NCBI GenBank assembly: GCA_001940825.1 | Contig: MSGT01000064.1 | Coordinates: 1 to 64,000, forward strand | Source of the DNA: Sphaerochaeta sp. Phil3 | GTDB lineage: Bacteria; Spirochaetota; Spirochaetia; Sphaerochaetales; Sphaerochaetaceae | DNA length: 64,000 nucleotides | Direction: 5' to 3' | Shown here: positions 32,251 to 40,796 of the stretch, piece by piece | Numbering within the stretch: position 1 is the first letter of the stretch | Layout of the letters: every line of letters starts with the position of its first letter | Translations under genes and position numbers: made by a program | The notes under the pieces: model-generated | The model's input: the letters and a program-made list of their open reading frames with translations, nothing else | Databases searched by the model: none | Told to the model about the DNA's origin: nothing

Positions 32251-34764
32251 ATGAATCAAGACATGAACCAAGATATGAACACAACACAAACCATAGATGA
32301 TCTTCTATCCCAGCTCAACGATGAGCAGCGGCAGGCCGTGGAGATAAACGACGGTGCGCTGCTCGTATTCGCAGGTGCCGGCAGCGGAAAGACACGTGTC
32401 ATTACGACCAAGATAGCCTATGCCATAGAACGGCTGGGCGTCGAGCCTTGGCGCATACTTGCAGTTACATTCACCAACAAAGCATGCAAGGAAATGAAGG
32501 ATAGGGTTGGATCGTTCGTAGGTGATGAGAAGGCTTCACAGGTCATGATAAAGACCTTCCACTCGTTTGGCGTGTGGCTGCTTAGAAAATACGGCACAAG
32601 GGTTGGACTTGATCCAAACTTCAAGATCTACGATGACGATGACAGCGTGACGCTGCTGTCGCAGTATTACCCTGATGCGAACAAGAAGGACATAAGCGAA
32701 GCGGTCAAGAAAATATCGGTCTTGAAGGACAGGATGCAAAAGCCAAATCCGTTGGACAGGCGTATGATGGATTATTACTTCAAGTACGAGGAGGCTCTGT
32801 CCCAGACGGGCAACGTGGATTTTGCGGACATGATAATCAAGTCCATAAAGCTCCTGAACGAGAATCCAGATGTCAAGGAATACGTCCACAATCGCTTTAG
32901 GATGATCCTTGTGGATGAGTATCAGGATTCCAATACGGCGCAGTTCCTCCTTCTCAAGCAAATCGTTGGACCCAATACGTTCATATGCGCCGTGGGAGAC
33001 GATGACCAGAGCATCTACCGCTTCAGGGGTGCGGAGGTCAAGAACATCCTGGATTTTCCAAACGCCTTCCCAAATACCAGAAAGGTGTTCCTTGGAAAGA
33101 ACTACAGGTGCACGCAAAGCATCCTCGCTGCGGCAAACGATGTCATAACGAAAAACGAGACCAGAGCCAAAAAAGACCTCGTTGCCGCCAAGAAAGGCGG
33201 TCAGAAACCGCAGCTGTACTATGTCAACGGCGGCTACGACGAGGCGGCAAAGGTAATAGAGATACTGAAGAAGGCAGCCGTCAACGATCCAAAAGCCTAC
33301 GAGAAGAGCGCAGTCCTCTACAGAACGAACTCGCAGTCAAAGGATTTCGAAGACCGCTTCATGATGAACTCCATTCCATACCACATAGTGGGTTCCCTCA
33401 GGTTCTACGACAGGGAGGAGGTCCGCGACTGCATTGCCCTCATCTCTCTCATCTCTAATCCAAGGGACAGCGTGGCGTTTCAAAGAATGGTCAACAAACC
33501 AGCTAGAAAGGTAGGCGACGCCAGCATAGAGAAGATCCTTGCATACGCGCAGAGCAACCCAATGATGGGTGGCGACATAATGTACGCCGCACGCAATGCA
33601 ACGGGCGATGGAATAGTCAAGGGCGTGGCGGCGACAGGGCTCTCTCAGTTCCTGACGGCATACGATACGAGCAAGGCGCAGTTTGGGACGCTTTCCAATG
33701 GAGACCTCCTACAGAACATGCTGGTTGGCTTTGGGCTTTTGGAATACTACACCAAGCGCGACGTTGACGAGCACAACGACGTGAACAAGAGGACCGACAA
33801 CCTCGCCCAGCTTGTGAACATGCTCTCCTTGCCGGAGTTCTGCGACGGGCAGGATGGCATAAACGCCTTCCTGGAGTTCGCATCCCTTGATTCGTCATCG
33901 CTTGGCTCCCAGACTGAGGGCAGGTCCAACGAGGGTGTGACTCTCATAACCATGCACAACACGAAGGGCTTGGAATACGACAGGGTCTTCATGGTTGGCA
34001 TGGAAGACGAAATCTTCCCCGGCCACAGAGAGGACCGCACCAACGAAGACATTGAGGAAGAGCGCCGTATATGCTACGTGGCCATGACCCGCGCACGCAA
34101 GGAACTGTACCTTTCATGTGCATCCATGCGCCTGAAATGGGGCAACATGCAATACGAAACCCCAAGCATGTTCCTCTCGGAGATAGACCCTTCGCACGTT
34201 GACGTATTCGACCTGCGCACGTCCCGCTCCAAACCCGCATCCTACGGCGGCACGGGCTTTGGCGACTGGATGGGCCGTTCCTCCAAGACCGATTATTCCG
34301 ATTATGCCCATTCCGACGACTATTCCAGTTTCGACGACTACAGCCAGCGCAGTGCCCGCAGCGGCTATGGCGGCAGCGGCTACGGCACAGGTTCTGGCTA
34401 TGGCGGAGGTCCCCGCCGGTATGGGCATGGTGGCTACGGCAACTACGGCAGCTGGAAGAAGAAGGACCAGGCTGAAAAGCCAAGCGGACCAAAGCCGTCT
34501 GAAGCCGGCAAATACAACATAAGGAACAAGAACGGAGCGCTTGCCAAAAGCGGGGTGGTCCTGGTGAAGAAGGCCTCAAAGACATCGGTCTTGCCAGGGA
34601 GTGTGAAGTTCGAGGTAGGCGACAGGATCCGCAGCCAGTTCTACGGGGAGGGAACCATAACGGGCAAGCGGCAGTTCGGGGGACGCGAGGTCCTTGACGT
34701 GAAGTTCGACACCGGCCGCACCGGCACGTTCGCCACCGCAACCGCCGCATTCGAAAAGATTTGA
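32251..34764 (+). CDS. PcrA/UvrD-type DNA helicase with Gly/Tyr-rich tail insert
   Basis: 837 residues. SF1A helicase: QLNDEQRQAVEINDG (Q motif), FAGAGSGKTRVITTKI, AVTFTNKACKEMKDRV, ILVDEYQDSN, VGDDDQSIYRFRGAE, TMHNTKGLEYDRVFM, YVAMTRARKELYLS. The C-terminal Tudor-like segment (VGDRIRSQFYGEGTITG) is typical of PcrA. Between the motor and that segment lies a low-complexity stretch of about 70 residues rich in Ser, Tyr, Asp and then Gly/Tyr (positions 34270-34460). The start at 32251 follows rimO by 28 nt; MNQDMNQDMN is a short duplicated N-terminus. Confidence 0.88.
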   Translation: MNQDMNQDMNTTQTIDDLLSQLNDEQRQAVEINDGALLVFAGAGSGKTRVITTKIAYAIERLGVEPWRILAVTFTNKACKEMKDRVGSFVGDEKASQVMIKTFHSFGVWLLRKYGTRVGLDPNFKIYDDDDSVTLLSQYYPDANKKDISEAVKKISVLKDRMQKPNPLDRRMMDYYFKYEEALSQTGNVDFADMIIKSIKLLNENPDVKEYVHNRFRMILVDEYQDSNTAQFLLLKQIVGPNTFICAVGDDDQSIYRFRGAEVKNILDFPNAFPNTRKVFLGKNYRCTQSILAAANDVITKNETRAKKDLVAAKKGGQKPQLYYVNGGYDEAAKVIEILKKAAVNDPKAYEKSAVLYRTNSQSKDFEDRFMMNSIPYHIVGSLRFYDREEVRDCIALISLISNPRDSVAFQRMVNKPARKVGDASIEKILAYAQSNPMMGGDIMYAARNATGDGIVKGVAATGLSQFLTAYDTSKAQFGTLSNGDLLQNMLVGFGLLEYYTKRDVDEHNDVNKRTDNLAQLVNMLSLPEFCDGQDGINAFLEFASLDSSSLGSQTEGRSNEGVTLITMHNTKGLEYDRVFMVGMEDEIFPGHREDRTNEDIEEERRICYVAMTRARKELYLSCASMRLKWGNMQYETPSMFLSEIDPSHVDVFDLRTSRSKPASYGGTGFGDWMGRSSKTDYSDYAHSDDYSSFDDYSQRSARSGYGGSGYGTGSGYGGGPRRYGHGGYGNYGSWKKKDQAEKPSGPKPSEAGKYNIRNKNGALAKSGVVLVKKASKTSVLPGSVKFEVGDRIRSQFYGEGTITGKRQFGGREVLDVKFDTGRTGTFATATAAFEKI

Positions 34765-34783
34765 AAGTTCAGCGCGCAACCAC

Positions 34784-34812
34784 TAGACAAAGTGTGCCGT
34801 TGAAATATATTA
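34784..34812 (+). promoter_or_regulatory. candidate promoter of rplM-rpsI
   Basis: TAGACA (34784-34789), 17 bp, ATATTA (34807-34812). It gives a leader of about 160 nt before rplM that includes an AACCCC/GGGGTT hairpin near 34857-34875, a place where ribosomal protein autoregulation is common; no known leader motif was recognised. Confidence 0.4.
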
Positions 34813-34980
34813 TCGACTTTGTGCGCCGTCTTTGAAGCATGCACCAAGGGACTCAAACCCCTTTCCCACGGGGTTCTGCGGTGTGAAGGCCAAAATGGAC
34901 GGGTCGCTTGCCAAAGGACTGCTCATCCAATGGTTTTGGGACGGCACGGAACATTACTACTTATTGTACAGGTGTTTACT

Positions 34981-35409
34981 ATGAAGACAATTTTTGTAAA
35001 GCCGCAGACAATGGAGAAGAAGTGGTACCTGATCGACGCTGAGGGCAAGGAGCTCGGACGTGTCGCAGTCATGGCAGCAAACATTCTCCGTGGCAAGAAC
35101 AAGCCGGAATATGTCCCAAACCAGGACATGGGTGATTACGTCATTATCATAAATGCAGAGAAGGCAGCTCTCACAGGAAACAAGGCACAGGACAAGATGT
35201 ACCGTCGCGTTTCCATGTATCCAGGTGGAATGAAGGAAGAAACCTACGCACAGATGGTCGTCCGCAAGCCAACCTATCCAATGGAGCACGCCGTTAAGGG
35301 AATGCTTCCAAAGGGACCACTCGGACGCAAGCTCTTCACCAACATGAAGGTCTACGCTGGTGACAAGCATCCACATGCAGCCCAGCAGCCAATTAAGGTT
35401 GAATTCTAA
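34981..35409 (+). CDS. rplM: 50S ribosomal protein L13
   Basis: 142 residues, full length. Family blocks: [69 protein letters not shown], and [18 protein letters not shown]. The ATG at 34981 starts at the expected residue. It precedes rpsI by 11 nt, the conserved L13-S9 operon. Confidence 0.97.
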   Translation: MKTIFVKPQTMEKKWYLIDAEGKELGRVAVMAANILRGKNKPEYVPNQDMGDYVIIINAEKAALTGNKAQDKMYRRVSMYPGGMKEETYAQMVVRKPTYPMEHAVKGMLPKGPLGRKLFTNMKVYAGDKHPHAAQQPIKVEF

Positions 35410-35420
35410 GAGGTAAGGAT

Positions 35421-35831
35421 ATGGCAAAGACAGAAGAAAAGAACATTAACCTTGGTCAGGGAACTGGTCGCAGAAAGACTGCTGTTGCTCGTGTCTACCT
35501 CAGAGAAGGCAACGGTAAGATCACAATCAACGGAAGAGAGCTTGAAGACTACTTCAAGGATCCTCTTTGCATCTATCAGGTCAAGCAGCCTTTGGATGTC
35601 ACCGATACTCTCACGAAGTTCGACATCGTCATTACAGTGAGCGGTGGCGGTCCTTCTGGTCAGGCAGGTGCATGCCGCCATGGCATCGCCCGTGCCCTCG
35701 TTGCAGAGAACGAGGCCAACAAGCCTGTCCTCCACGAGAACGGCTTCCTTACAAGAGACCCAAGAATGGTCGAAAGAAAGAAGTACGGTCAGAGAGGTGC
35801 AAGACGCCGCTTCCAGTTCTCAAAGAGATAA
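35421..35831 (+). CDS. rpsI: 30S ribosomal protein S9
   Basis: 136 residues. [20 protein letters not shown] at the N-terminus and [20 protein letters not shown] in the core, with the basic C-terminal tail [10 protein letters not shown] that reaches the P-site tRNA. RBS AGAGG before the ATG. A weak hairpin with T5 starts at the stop codon and a stronger terminator follows at 35873. Confidence 0.97.
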   Translation: MAKTEEKNINLGQGTGRRKTAVARVYLREGNGKITINGRELEDYFKDPLCIYQVKQPLDVTDTLTKFDIVITVSGGGPSGQAGACRHGIARALVAENEANKPVLHENGFLTRDPRMVERKKYGQRGARRRFQFSKR

Positions 35832-35852
35832 CCTCAACAGGTTCCTTTTTGT

Positions 35853-36368
35853 ATGGAAGAGAACACAAGGAAAGAGCCAGTTCCCACAGGAGCCGGCTCT
35901 CCTTTTTTTATGTGCAGGCAGCAGGCTCTGCGTTATCTAGGCCTGCGGGAACACAACAGATGCGAGCTTAAGACCAAGCTCTTGGGCAAAGGCTACGATG
36001 TTGGACTTGTCGATTCCGTTTTGGACATTCTCGTTGATGATGGCTCGTTGAACGAGCACCGCTATGTTGAGTTGTTCGCCCGTTCCTCCAACCGCCGCCA
36101 TCCTGAAGGGAAGTCCCTTGTCATGGCTCGCCTTGCTGCAAAAGGTGCTGACCGTCTTGTATGTTCCGAGGTCTTGGACGAGATGTATGGCGACTATGAC
36201 TATGTGTCTTCGCTGGTGCGACAGGCGTATTCGCGAATCGTTTCCAAGGCGGCATCAAAAGGTAAGAGCCTTTCCTCTTATGAGTTGCGCCAGGCTCTTG
36301 CAAAACTAGGATTTTCGTCAGTGCAAGTACGGGAGTGTTTGGAACACGAGGATTCTTTTGAGGCTTGA
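35853..36368 (+). CDS. recX: RecX family regulator of RecA
   Basis: Up to 171 residues. Helical repeats typical of RecX: ALRYLGLREHNRCELKTKLL, VDSVLDILVDDGSLNEHRYVEL and a final ALAKLGFSSVQVRECLE. Modulates RecA filaments. The start is uncertain: the ATG at 35853 would put the rpsI terminator inside codons 7-19; the ATG at 35910 lies right after the T-run and gives MCRQQALRYLG, 152 residues, but lacks an RBS. Confidence 0.8.
   Translation: MEENTRKEPVPTGAGSPFFMCRQQALRYLGLREHNRCELKTKLLGKGYDVGLVDSVLDILVDDGSLNEHRYVELFARSSNRRHPEGKSLVMARLAAKGADRLVCSEVLDEMYGDYDYVSSLVRQAYSRIVSKAASKGKSLSSYELRQALAKLGFSSVQVRECLEHEDSFEA
35873..35909 (+). terminator. terminator of the rplM-rpsI operon, within the recX 5' region
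   Basis: AGAGCC (35873-35878) pairs with GGCTCT (35895-35900), with further inner pairing, followed by CC and seven T. Strong intrinsic terminator 42 nt after rpsI. Confidence 0.75.
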
Positions 36369-36370
36369 TT

Positions 36371-36443
36371 CGATTGCGTTTTGATGCGTTCTAGTGCGCC
36401 CTGATGCGCCTTGGTGTGCCTTGATGCGCCATGAAAGCAATCG
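36371..36443. repeat. 10-nt TTGATGCGCC repeats inside a 7-bp inverted repeat
   Basis: Four to five imperfect TTGATGCGCC-like units are bounded by CGATTGC (36371-36377) and GCAATCG (36437-36443). It lies between recX and the solo class 1 array and has no coding potential. Confidence 0.5.
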
Positions 36444-36445
36444 TT

Positions 36446-36541
36446 GTGCCTATGGGGCTTATGGGGCGCACGGACCGCATGGGCTTTATGGGGCCTACGG
36501 GTCTCATGGGACTCACGGGGCGCACGGATAACGCACGGATT
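36446..36541. repeat. solo class 1 array without transposase
   Basis: About nine 9-nt NNNNAYGGG units followed by the class 1 inner motif CGCACGGAT-AA-CGCACGGAT, the same as the ends of transposon 1. There is no transposase next to it. Its last base is the last base of the stop codon of the minus-strand ATPase gene. Confidence 0.85.
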
Positions 36542-37911
36542 TACTGTTGAGGTGCAACTAGGCTTCCAGTTTTCAGTTCGTTTGCAAGAAAAGGTACAAA
36601 ATAGAACGGAATCGTCATTACCTTTTGTTCTGAAGAGTATCCGTAGTTGTTCTTCGAAACCTTTATTGCGAATTCGAACTTGTTGTGCGCTGCGAACTTT
36701 TCAAGTGAGTTGAGAACACCTCTTCCTTTCTTTACATCCAATGGAAAAAGCCTGTTGTTGGATTCTATAATGAATTCTAGCTCAGATGATGCCTTTCCTT
36801 TCCAATAGAAAAGCTTGAGATCCTTTGCAACGAGTTCGTTTGCCACAAAGTTCTCGAAGAAGATTCCAGATAGGGTGTTCTCCCTTTGGCTTGATACGAA
36901 TGAGGCTGCATTGATTCCGCTCTGATAAGAGAACATTCCAATGTCACCAAGGTAAAGTCTAAAGTTGGAATCATCATCTCCTATCAGAGGCATTGTGACA
37001 TGTTCCTTGAGCTGGAATGATTGGTGCACTATCTGAGCCATAGTCAGCCACTGGATTGGTGAGTTGAAATCCCTTGTCTTGGAACCTTTCTCAATCAATC
37101 CGGGTGAGAAATTCTTCGATTCTCTATTCAGTTCTCCATAAATATTTGAAAACAATGCCCTTGAGCGGCGCGCCGATTCCTGACTTGTCTGATACAGTTC
37201 CATGTCCGACAGATAGTTGTCGTACAAATCCTTCAGAATCGACAGCGTTTCCAAAAGGTCTCCGCTTTCCAGAAACGAATCGACTGCCTCCGGCATTCCT
37301 CCAACAAGAAGATATCGGTATACTTCATCCAAAACCAGTTCATGCACATTGGCATCCAGCGGCTCTTTCCTTTCATACGCTTCCAAGACTTTGGAATACA
37401 GCATTCCATTTGAGTTCATGAGAAATTCATCAAAAGTCATTGGATATACGGTCAGTTGGTTTATCTTCCCAACAGGGAATAGGAATTCTTCAACCTTCGA
37501 GTTTCCCCGTTTGTGAAGAATCCTTTGGATTTTTATTCCCACCATTGAGCCCGTTGCAATTACCGGGATATCTGGAAAATCCTGTTGAAAGTACTTGAGA
37601 GCGGAAATGATATTGGGGCATTCCTGTATTTCATCGAAGACCAGAAGGGTTTCCTTGGAAATCCGTTTTCCATTGAGAAGACTTATCTGCTCGATTATCT
37701 TCGAAGCGTTTGCAGTCTGGGAACAGAAATCCCTCAATGAATCCTCTATCTTGAAATCTATATATATGTAGTTGCTGGGGTAGTATGTCTTCGCGAATAT
37801 GTCACGAACCAAATAGGTCTTTCCCACCTGTCTTGCACCCCAAACTATGAGAGGTTTCCTTCGTTTGCTTGCGTTCCATTCTACTAGTTTTTCAGTGGCA
37901 TTGCGTTTCAT
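36541..37911 (-). CDS. AAA_14/DUF4143 ATPase 1
   Basis: 456 residues. N-terminal AAA_14 domain: MKRNATEKLVEWNASKRRKP, Walker A IVWGARQVGKTYLVRD, Walker B LLVFDEIQECPNII, sensor VIATGSMVG. A C-terminal DUF4143 domain with a restriction-enzyme-like ending (GKASSELEFIIESNNRLFPL DVK pattern) follows. Cellular role of the family is unknown. Three 33-bp-spaced direct repeats lie directly upstream and a solo transposon array touches its stop codon. A homologue is encoded at 40797. Confidence 0.85.
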   Translation of the reverse strand: MKRNATEKLVEWNASKRRKPLIVWGARQVGKTYLVRDIFAKTYYPSNYIYIDFKIEDSLRDFCSQTANASKIIEQISLLNGKRISKETLLVFDEIQECPNIISALKYFQQDFPDIPVIATGSMVGIKIQRILHKRGNSKVEEFLFPVGKINQLTVYPMTFDEFLMNSNGMLYSKVLEAYERKEPLDANVHELVLDEVYRYLLVGGMPEAVDSFLESGDLLETLSILKDLYDNYLSDMELYQTSQESARRSRALFSNIYGELNRESKNFSPGLIEKGSKTRDFNSPIQWLTMAQIVHQSFQLKEHVTMPLIGDDDSNFRLYLGDIGMFSYQSGINAASFVSSQRENTLSGIFFENFVANELVAKDLKLFYWKGKASSELEFIIESNNRLFPLDVKKGRGVLNSLEKFAAHNKFEFAIKVSKNNYGYSSEQKVMTIPFYFVPFLANELKTGSLVAPQQ

Positions 37912-37947
37912 AAGCTATAATTCCTTGTGTATAAGTTCATTATAACA

Positions 37948-38030
37948 TTAATTGCACCTTTTGGCATGTTTTTTTTGAGTTTAATTGCACCTTTTGGGGT
38001 GTTTTTAAGAGCATTAATTGCACTTTTTGG
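37948..38030. repeat. three direct repeats at exact 33-bp spacing upstream of ATPase 1
   Basis: TTAATTGCACCTTTTGG occurs at 37948 and 37981, and with one change (C to T) at 38014. The period is exactly 33 bp, about three helical turns, starting 36 bp from the ATPase start codon. A TATAAT-like box (minus strand) lies between the repeats and the gene. Likely operator sites. Confidence 0.85.
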
Positions 38031-38084
38031 CACTTTCTGCGGTTTTTCCTATGTGCTAGACTAAGAAAAAGAGGGTTCAAGGAA

Positions 38085-38996
38085 ATGAAACAAAGAATCA
38101 AACTGCCTGTACTGTCAGAGGAGACGCTGTCTGAGATCGCCTACGGAATGGAGAATCAGGAGTTCGAAAGCGTGTTCTGTCTTGATGATGGAAACGTCTA
38201 TCCCCAGGAGATGCTTGAAGAGAGCTTCGATGATGTGGATTCCCACAACTTCGTGAGCCTTCCGGACTGGACCAGTGCAGACGGCTACAGGCTTATGTGT
38301 TCGTTCGTGCAGGTCTGTGACGACGAAAAGCTGCGAAACGAGCTCTCCCACGCCCTCAATTCAGGAGCGCGAGGGGTTTTCCGCAGGTTCAGGGCCGTCC
38401 TTGAATCCCATGAAGGGGCGCTTTCAAAGTGGTACGACTTCAAGGATCGCAAGATGTGTGCATATATCGTTTCGTGGTACCGCAGGCTGTTCAACAACAA
38501 GGATATCGGTATTGAGAAGGATGCGGATAGCTTGCCAGCATTCGAAATCATGGCCAATTACGACATCGTTCACCAAGAATCCATTGAGGCCGATGTCTCT
38601 GAGACCATCAAGCGTGAAGTAAGCGACCCAGTTGTGATGAAGGTTCTGGAGGCGTTCTCGACCAAAGAGGCGTTTTGTGCCTACAAGGATGGTTCTTTGT
38701 GCGGGACGTTGGCTTTTGAAGTGGTGGGCGATGCCGCGTGCGTGCTCTTCTATTATATAGAGAAGGGAAGTAGAGGTGCCGGATTGTTCGAACTGCTCTT
38801 CGATTTCATGAACCGCGAGCTTGAAAGAAGGGGAGTTGAGCGCGTGGCCTTTCCAATTCCGTCTACTATTTTGGGGCTTGGATCAATGCTTGACGGCAGG
38901 GAAGTTGGGTCTAAAGTTCAAGCTCAGATTCGTGAATATAGAGTGGCGGACTGGAACGAAGCGGTGGAATCGGCCGAGATTGCATACATTGTTTAG
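38085..38996 (+). CDS. UPF0158-like domain fused to a GNAT-like domain
   Basis: 303 residues. Residues about 5-150 follow the UPF0158 layout: FCLDDGNVYPQEM, FVSLPDWTSADGYRLM, ALNSGARGVFRRFRAVLESH and LSKWYDFKDRKMCAYIVSWY. Residues about 195-285 (FCAYKDGSLCGTLAFEV, LFYYIEKGSRGAGLFELLFD, ELERRGVERVAFPIP) look like a degenerate GNAT acetyltransferase, with RGAG in the acetyl-CoA loop position. Function unknown. An extended -10 (TGC-TAGACT at 38057-38062) may drive it. Confidence 0.65.
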   Translation: MKQRIKLPVLSEETLSEIAYGMENQEFESVFCLDDGNVYPQEMLEESFDDVDSHNFVSLPDWTSADGYRLMCSFVQVCDDEKLRNELSHALNSGARGVFRRFRAVLESHEGALSKWYDFKDRKMCAYIVSWYRRLFNNKDIGIEKDADSLPAFEIMANYDIVHQESIEADVSETIKREVSDPVVMKVLEAFSTKEAFCAYKDGSLCGTLAFEVVGDAACVLFYYIEKGSRGAGLFELLFDFMNRELERRGVERVAFPIPSTILGLGSMLDGREVGSKVQAQIREYRVADWNEAVESAEIAYIV

Positions 38997-39080
38997 TTTC
39001 CTATTTTGGAGAAAACTGCATAAAAATTGCAAAAAACTCCTCAAAGAGGCTGTAACCTGTTGCGTTTTGTTTTGTTTTTC

Positions 39081-39109
39081 TTGACAGTTATGAAGGTCAT
39101 TGTTAGAAT
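39081..39109 (+). promoter_or_regulatory. strong promoter of outer-membrane protein gene 1
   Basis: Consensus TTGACA (39081-39086), 17 bp, TAGAAT (39104-39109). The leader contains a hairpin (GCTGGTC-TTT-GGCCAGC, 39141-39157) before the RBS. Confidence 0.85.
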
Positions 39110-39178
39110 GACGCTTGTATAACGAGAAAAAAGGGAAAAAGCTGGTCTTTGGCCAGCCCCGAAATTATTGGAGGAAGT

Positions 39179-40681
39179 ATGAAAAAAGGTATTATCGTAC
39201 TTTTGATTACGGTGCTGGCTGCTGGTTTTGTCTTTGCTGCAGAGCCAACGCTTTCAGGAAGTGTTTCCACAGAGTTCAGCTATGATTTTGATGGAAACCA
39301 TGAATTTGGTTTCAATAAAGAGGGTGCCAGAGGAAGTTTGAAGTCGGAATTCACATTCCGTTTCGATACCATTTCGGTTACAAAGGGTTCGAAGGGTGAG
39401 AATCTCCCCTATGCTGAAGTCGAAGCCAAGGTTTCTTTGGAGTTCAATGAATATAAGTTCTCCATTGATAAAAAAGGATCCGATAAGGCGGCTGAGACAA
39501 ATTCAACTCCATTGACGCTTACATACACGGCTCAGATTACAAAGGCCAACATCGTTGGCGAAGGTTGGACGATTGACCTCCTCAAGGCTGTTGCAGGTTC
39601 CGACTATGCACAGGCTGCAATCGACCTCAGGAAACATACGGATAAGAAGTACTATGCACTTGACTTCGTCTACGGCTATGAAAAGGCTGATGGAATCACC
39701 GTAAACGTAGACAAGTACGGCAAGGTTGCTGTTGGTCTCACTGGCGACAAGGACAAGGTTAATGCTTCGATCTTCGCAGAGACCGCCGCAGACCTTCTCA
39801 AGTTCGATGACTTCGCTCTGCAGTTCGCTGCTACGTTCACAACGAAGAACAAGAACCAGATGTTCGGTGCTTCTGCCAAGGCCGCATACGAAGCGGACAT
39901 GCTCTCAGCAGGTATCGCCACCGACCTTGGATATGCTTCAGAGAAGTTCGATGCAGATGTCGCTGCAAAAGTGAAGTACGAACAGGAGGAGTTCGGAGCT
40001 TCGTTTGATGCCTATTATGCCACAAAGGCTGAGGCAAAGAAGAAGGACGAACTTGTTGCAGCAGAAACCAACTACCTCGGTGCACAGGCTGTTGCAGATG
40101 CAAAGGTCGTCAAGACCGATGTCACCGTTCAGGCCTTCGACCTCCTCGACGATCCTGATGGCGGTGCAAAGGGAAAGAAGACCCTCAACGTCATTGCCCA
40201 CAACAACTACGTCGATGGTGTCGATGTCAAGGTTTCAGGACTTGACCTCATCAACGATGCAAGGGACGTGAGCGCAGAGGCTACGATAACCCTCATCGAG
40301 GATCTCTCGATTGGTGTGTACGGCAAGGAACTCATCAACAAGCAGGATCTTGGCGTTGACGTAGAGTACACAGGCATTGAGAACATCGGCATCGCCGGCG
40401 GTGCAGAGTATGTCATCAAGGCCAAGGCACTTTCCTTCTACGGACAGGTTGACTATACAGCAGACCTCTTCACAGCTTATGCAAGAGCTGAATTCGCAAA
40501 GGTGATCGATGTCGATGGCGCGAACCTTGGTCTTTCAGCTGGTATCGAGTCGACGAAGCTTGTTGATAACGCAACACTTTCCCTCACATGGGCTCCTCTC
40601 AACACGGATGGAGAGACGACCAACGACGTGCTCAACAACAGCTATGGCAAAGTCATTGCTGCTTGCAAGATCAAATTCTAA
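39179..40681 (+). CDS. outer-membrane beta-barrel protein 1
   Basis: 500 residues. Signal peptide MKKGIIVLLITVLAAGFVFA with AxA-type cleavage, then alternating strands typical of a beta-barrel and a C-terminal Phe (ACKIKF), the BAM recognition residue. A mid-region Lys/Ala/Glu-rich insert (YYATKAEAKKKDELVAAETN) may be an exposed helical loop. Six paralogues in the window share the leader DNA. Probably an abundant surface porin or adhesin; it has the best promoter of the six. Function inferred from topology. Confidence 0.8.
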   Translation: MKKGIIVLLITVLAAGFVFAAEPTLSGSVSTEFSYDFDGNHEFGFNKEGARGSLKSEFTFRFDTISVTKGSKGENLPYAEVEAKVSLEFNEYKFSIDKKGSDKAAETNSTPLTLTYTAQITKANIVGEGWTIDLLKAVAGSDYAQAAIDLRKHTDKKYYALDFVYGYEKADGITVNVDKYGKVAVGLTGDKDKVNASIFAETAADLLKFDDFALQFAATFTTKNKNQMFGASAKAAYEADMLSAGIATDLGYASEKFDADVAAKVKYEQEEFGASFDAYYATKAEAKKKDELVAAETNYLGAQAVADAKVVKTDVTVQAFDLLDDPDGGAKGKKTLNVIAHNNYVDGVDVKVSGLDLINDARDVSAEATITLIEDLSIGVYGKELINKQDLGVDVEYTGIENIGIAGGAEYVIKAKALSFYGQVDYTADLFTAYARAEFAKVIDVDGANLGLSAGIESTKLVDNATLSLTWAPLNTDGETTNDVLNNSYGKVIAACKIKF

Positions 40682-40708
40682 TTACAAAGCACATCATATC
40701 AAATAACG

Positions 40709-40739
40709 ACAGGTCGCTTCGAAAGAGGCGACCTGTTTT
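40709..40739 (+). terminator. terminator, CAGGTCGC type
   Basis: ACAGGTCGC pairs with GCGACCTGT (9 bp), followed by TTTTATT. The same stem sequence is reused at 48384 and 57714. Confidence 0.9.
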
Positions 40740-40796
40740 ATTATCTAGACGCATGTACATTGCAGCAGTGAAACGACACATGCGTCTAGTGTTTTG

